A DNA stretch of 6,311 nt from Candidatus Altimarinota bacterium (GTDB taxonomy: Bacteria; Patescibacteriota; Gracilibacteria; BD1-5; UBA2023). Positions 5,401-6,311 of the stretch are shown piece after piece. The stretch is taken from contig CANBWW010000055.1 of NCBI GenBank assembly GCA_947373235.1, forward strand, positions 1-6,311, in the 5' to 3' direction. Each line of letters starts with the position of its first letter. The stretch's first letter is position 1. The position numbers and the translations under genes are program-made. The notes under the pieces were generated by a model. The model was not told the DNA's origin. It made no database searches and saw only the letters and a program-made list of their open reading frames with translations.

Positions 5401-6213
5401 TTACGATGAATGAGTAGTTTTTTGAACCTGTTTCGGAAAATTATAAACTGCATCCCATATACGTTTTCATCGTTTTTTCGGCTCAAGAAGGAGTCGATAA
5501 AGCCACTCAATTCCGAGAGTTTGGAAAATCTGTGGAGAACGTTTCTGAAGTCAAAGAAGAAAGTCTACAGAAGCCCCGACACCGAGTCAAACGACTTTTT
5601 GATCAGACGGTAAAAAAGAAAAAATCTCTATCAGACGCTCTTCCTGTTTTTTCATACCGATACAAGAAAAAATATAGGAAATATTTTCTTTTTTTATCAA
5701 TTTTGCTAAAGCCTCAGAAGTCTCATCTCCATCAAAAACCAAAGTACAATAAAGTGAAGGATAATATTGATGAATACGTTCTCAGAGATTTGACTGAATA
5801 GATTTTTTACGGATTTCAAATTCATTTTTTGGATCTTGAATACGATAATTATCGATCATCAATATTTTTTTTCCTGTTTTCTGAGCTTCATAAAACAAAT
5901 CTCAAGTCAGATCGCTTCATTTTATAAGTTCTCCATATTGATTTTGTATTTTTTTCTTTTGAAAAAATGTAAGCAAACATGATACAAAAAAACTCCTGCC
6001 TTCCTGCATCATAGTACCTGTATAGAGACCATTTCCATCAGGAGTATTATAAGTCGCCTGTTTTAAAACCCCTAGAAAATCAGGATCTTTCGAAGCTCTC
6101 AGTAAAATCTCTGGATTTGGAGTGAAAATAAGAGTTTTTTGAGTTGGATTTTTTATGCGTTCCAGAAAATCTGCATATTTCCCGTTATAGATGTCGAGAG
6201 AGAAAAAATGCAT
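5401..6213 (-). CDS. WecG/TagA/CpsF-family glycosyltransferase, six UGA codons read as Gly
   Basis: A GT26-type glycosyltransferase. Relatives add N-acetylmannosamine(uronic acid) or a similar sugar to lipid-linked GlcNAc on the cytoplasmic face, starting teichoic-acid linkage units, ECA or capsule. Family motifs appear in order: FTPNPEILLRA (30-40), TPDGNGLY with the probable catalytic Asp59, KGSDLTGDL (98-106), CIGMKKQEER (184-193, cf. GxGxPKQE), GLGVGASVDFLLG (209-221), and the C-terminal LGIEWLYRLLLEPKKRGKR (233-251) that closes the active site and contacts membrane in TagA. At 270 residues it is slightly long. UGA codons at 99, 104, 144, 209, 221 and 249 fall at family glycines or in the basic tail. 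An in-frame TAA nine bases before ATG 6211-6213 fixes the start. It lies 32 nt after the cupin gene and 2 nt before the phosphatase gene. Confidence 0.9.
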
Positions 6214-6245
6214 AAATTCTTAAAAACTATAGGAATAAAGGAAAA

Positions 6246-6311
6246 TTACTTTCTTCAGAAATCATCTTCATAACGTACAATATCATCCTCACCCGTATAC
6301 TCTCCACACTG
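6246..6311 (-). CDS. C-terminal end of a probable type II phosphomannose isomerase cupin protein
   Basis: Only the last 21 residues are visible: QCGEYTGEDDIVRYEDDFGR plus a final Lys, then TAA (6246-6248). The wording GEYxGEDDIVRxEDxYGR is the typical ending of the mannose-6-phosphate isomerase type II cupin domain, found alone or fused to mannose-1-phosphate guanylyltransferase (ManC/AlgA). The penultimate conserved Gly is encoded by UGA (6255-6257). The protein would interconvert fructose-6-P and mannose-6-P, or feed GDP-mannose if fused, and it opens the visible part of the surface-polymer operon. Identification rests on a short tail, so it is provisional. Confidence 0.6.

Overview
This window comes from a bacterium that reads UGA as glycine (genetic code 25). 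That code is known from the candidate phyla Gracilibacteria (BD1-5/GN02) and Absconditabacteria (SR1). By hand reading there are 32 in-frame UGA codons in seven genes. Those in recognisable motifs sit at conserved glycines: Obg glycine-rich repeats and its G3 and OCT regions, WecG/TagA motifs, and the residue two before the HGD motif of a kinase. Conserved tryptophans use UGG, and every gene that ends in the window ends in TAA or TAG. A standard-code reading breaks seven of the nine genes into false fragments. The sequence does not say which of the two phyla it is.

Layout. Positions 1-971 (minus strand) hold the classic ribosomal/replication operon rpsF-ssb-rpsR, with rpsR running off the left edge. 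Positions 972-1368 are a non-coding divergent region. It holds a good rpsF promoter, an rpsF leader with a stable hairpin, a terminator-like hairpin on the minus strand, and a promoter for the next plus-strand gene. Positions 1369-1656 (plus) encode an unrecognised 95-residue protein. It faces rpmG (ribosomal protein L33, minus, 1716-1886) across one symmetric terminator. After a second divergent promoter region comes obg (plus, 2097-3590), a 497-residue ribosome-assembly GTPase with six UGA-glycines. A second symmetric terminator separates obg from a minus-strand operon.

That operon (3642-6311) reads, in transcription order: the C-terminal end of a probable type II phosphomannose isomerase cupin protein, a WecG/TagA-family glycosyltransferase, an inositol-monophosphatase-family phosphatase, and an APH/choline-kinase-fold kinase. 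Spacings are 32 and 2 nt, then a 19-nt overlap. Sugar-phosphate, glycosyltransferase, phosphatase and kinase genes together suggest a cell-surface glycopolymer pathway, but the substrates cannot be read from the sequence.

The most interesting signals are these. UGA reassignment is pervasive, and its use rises from about 5% of glycine codons in the ribosomal/ssb genes to about 35% in the surface operon. A possible fossil of an ATGA stop/start overlap has the old stop now read as glycine. Most genes lack a Shine-Dalgarno sequence. The rpsF and obg leaders carry structures that may be regulatory.
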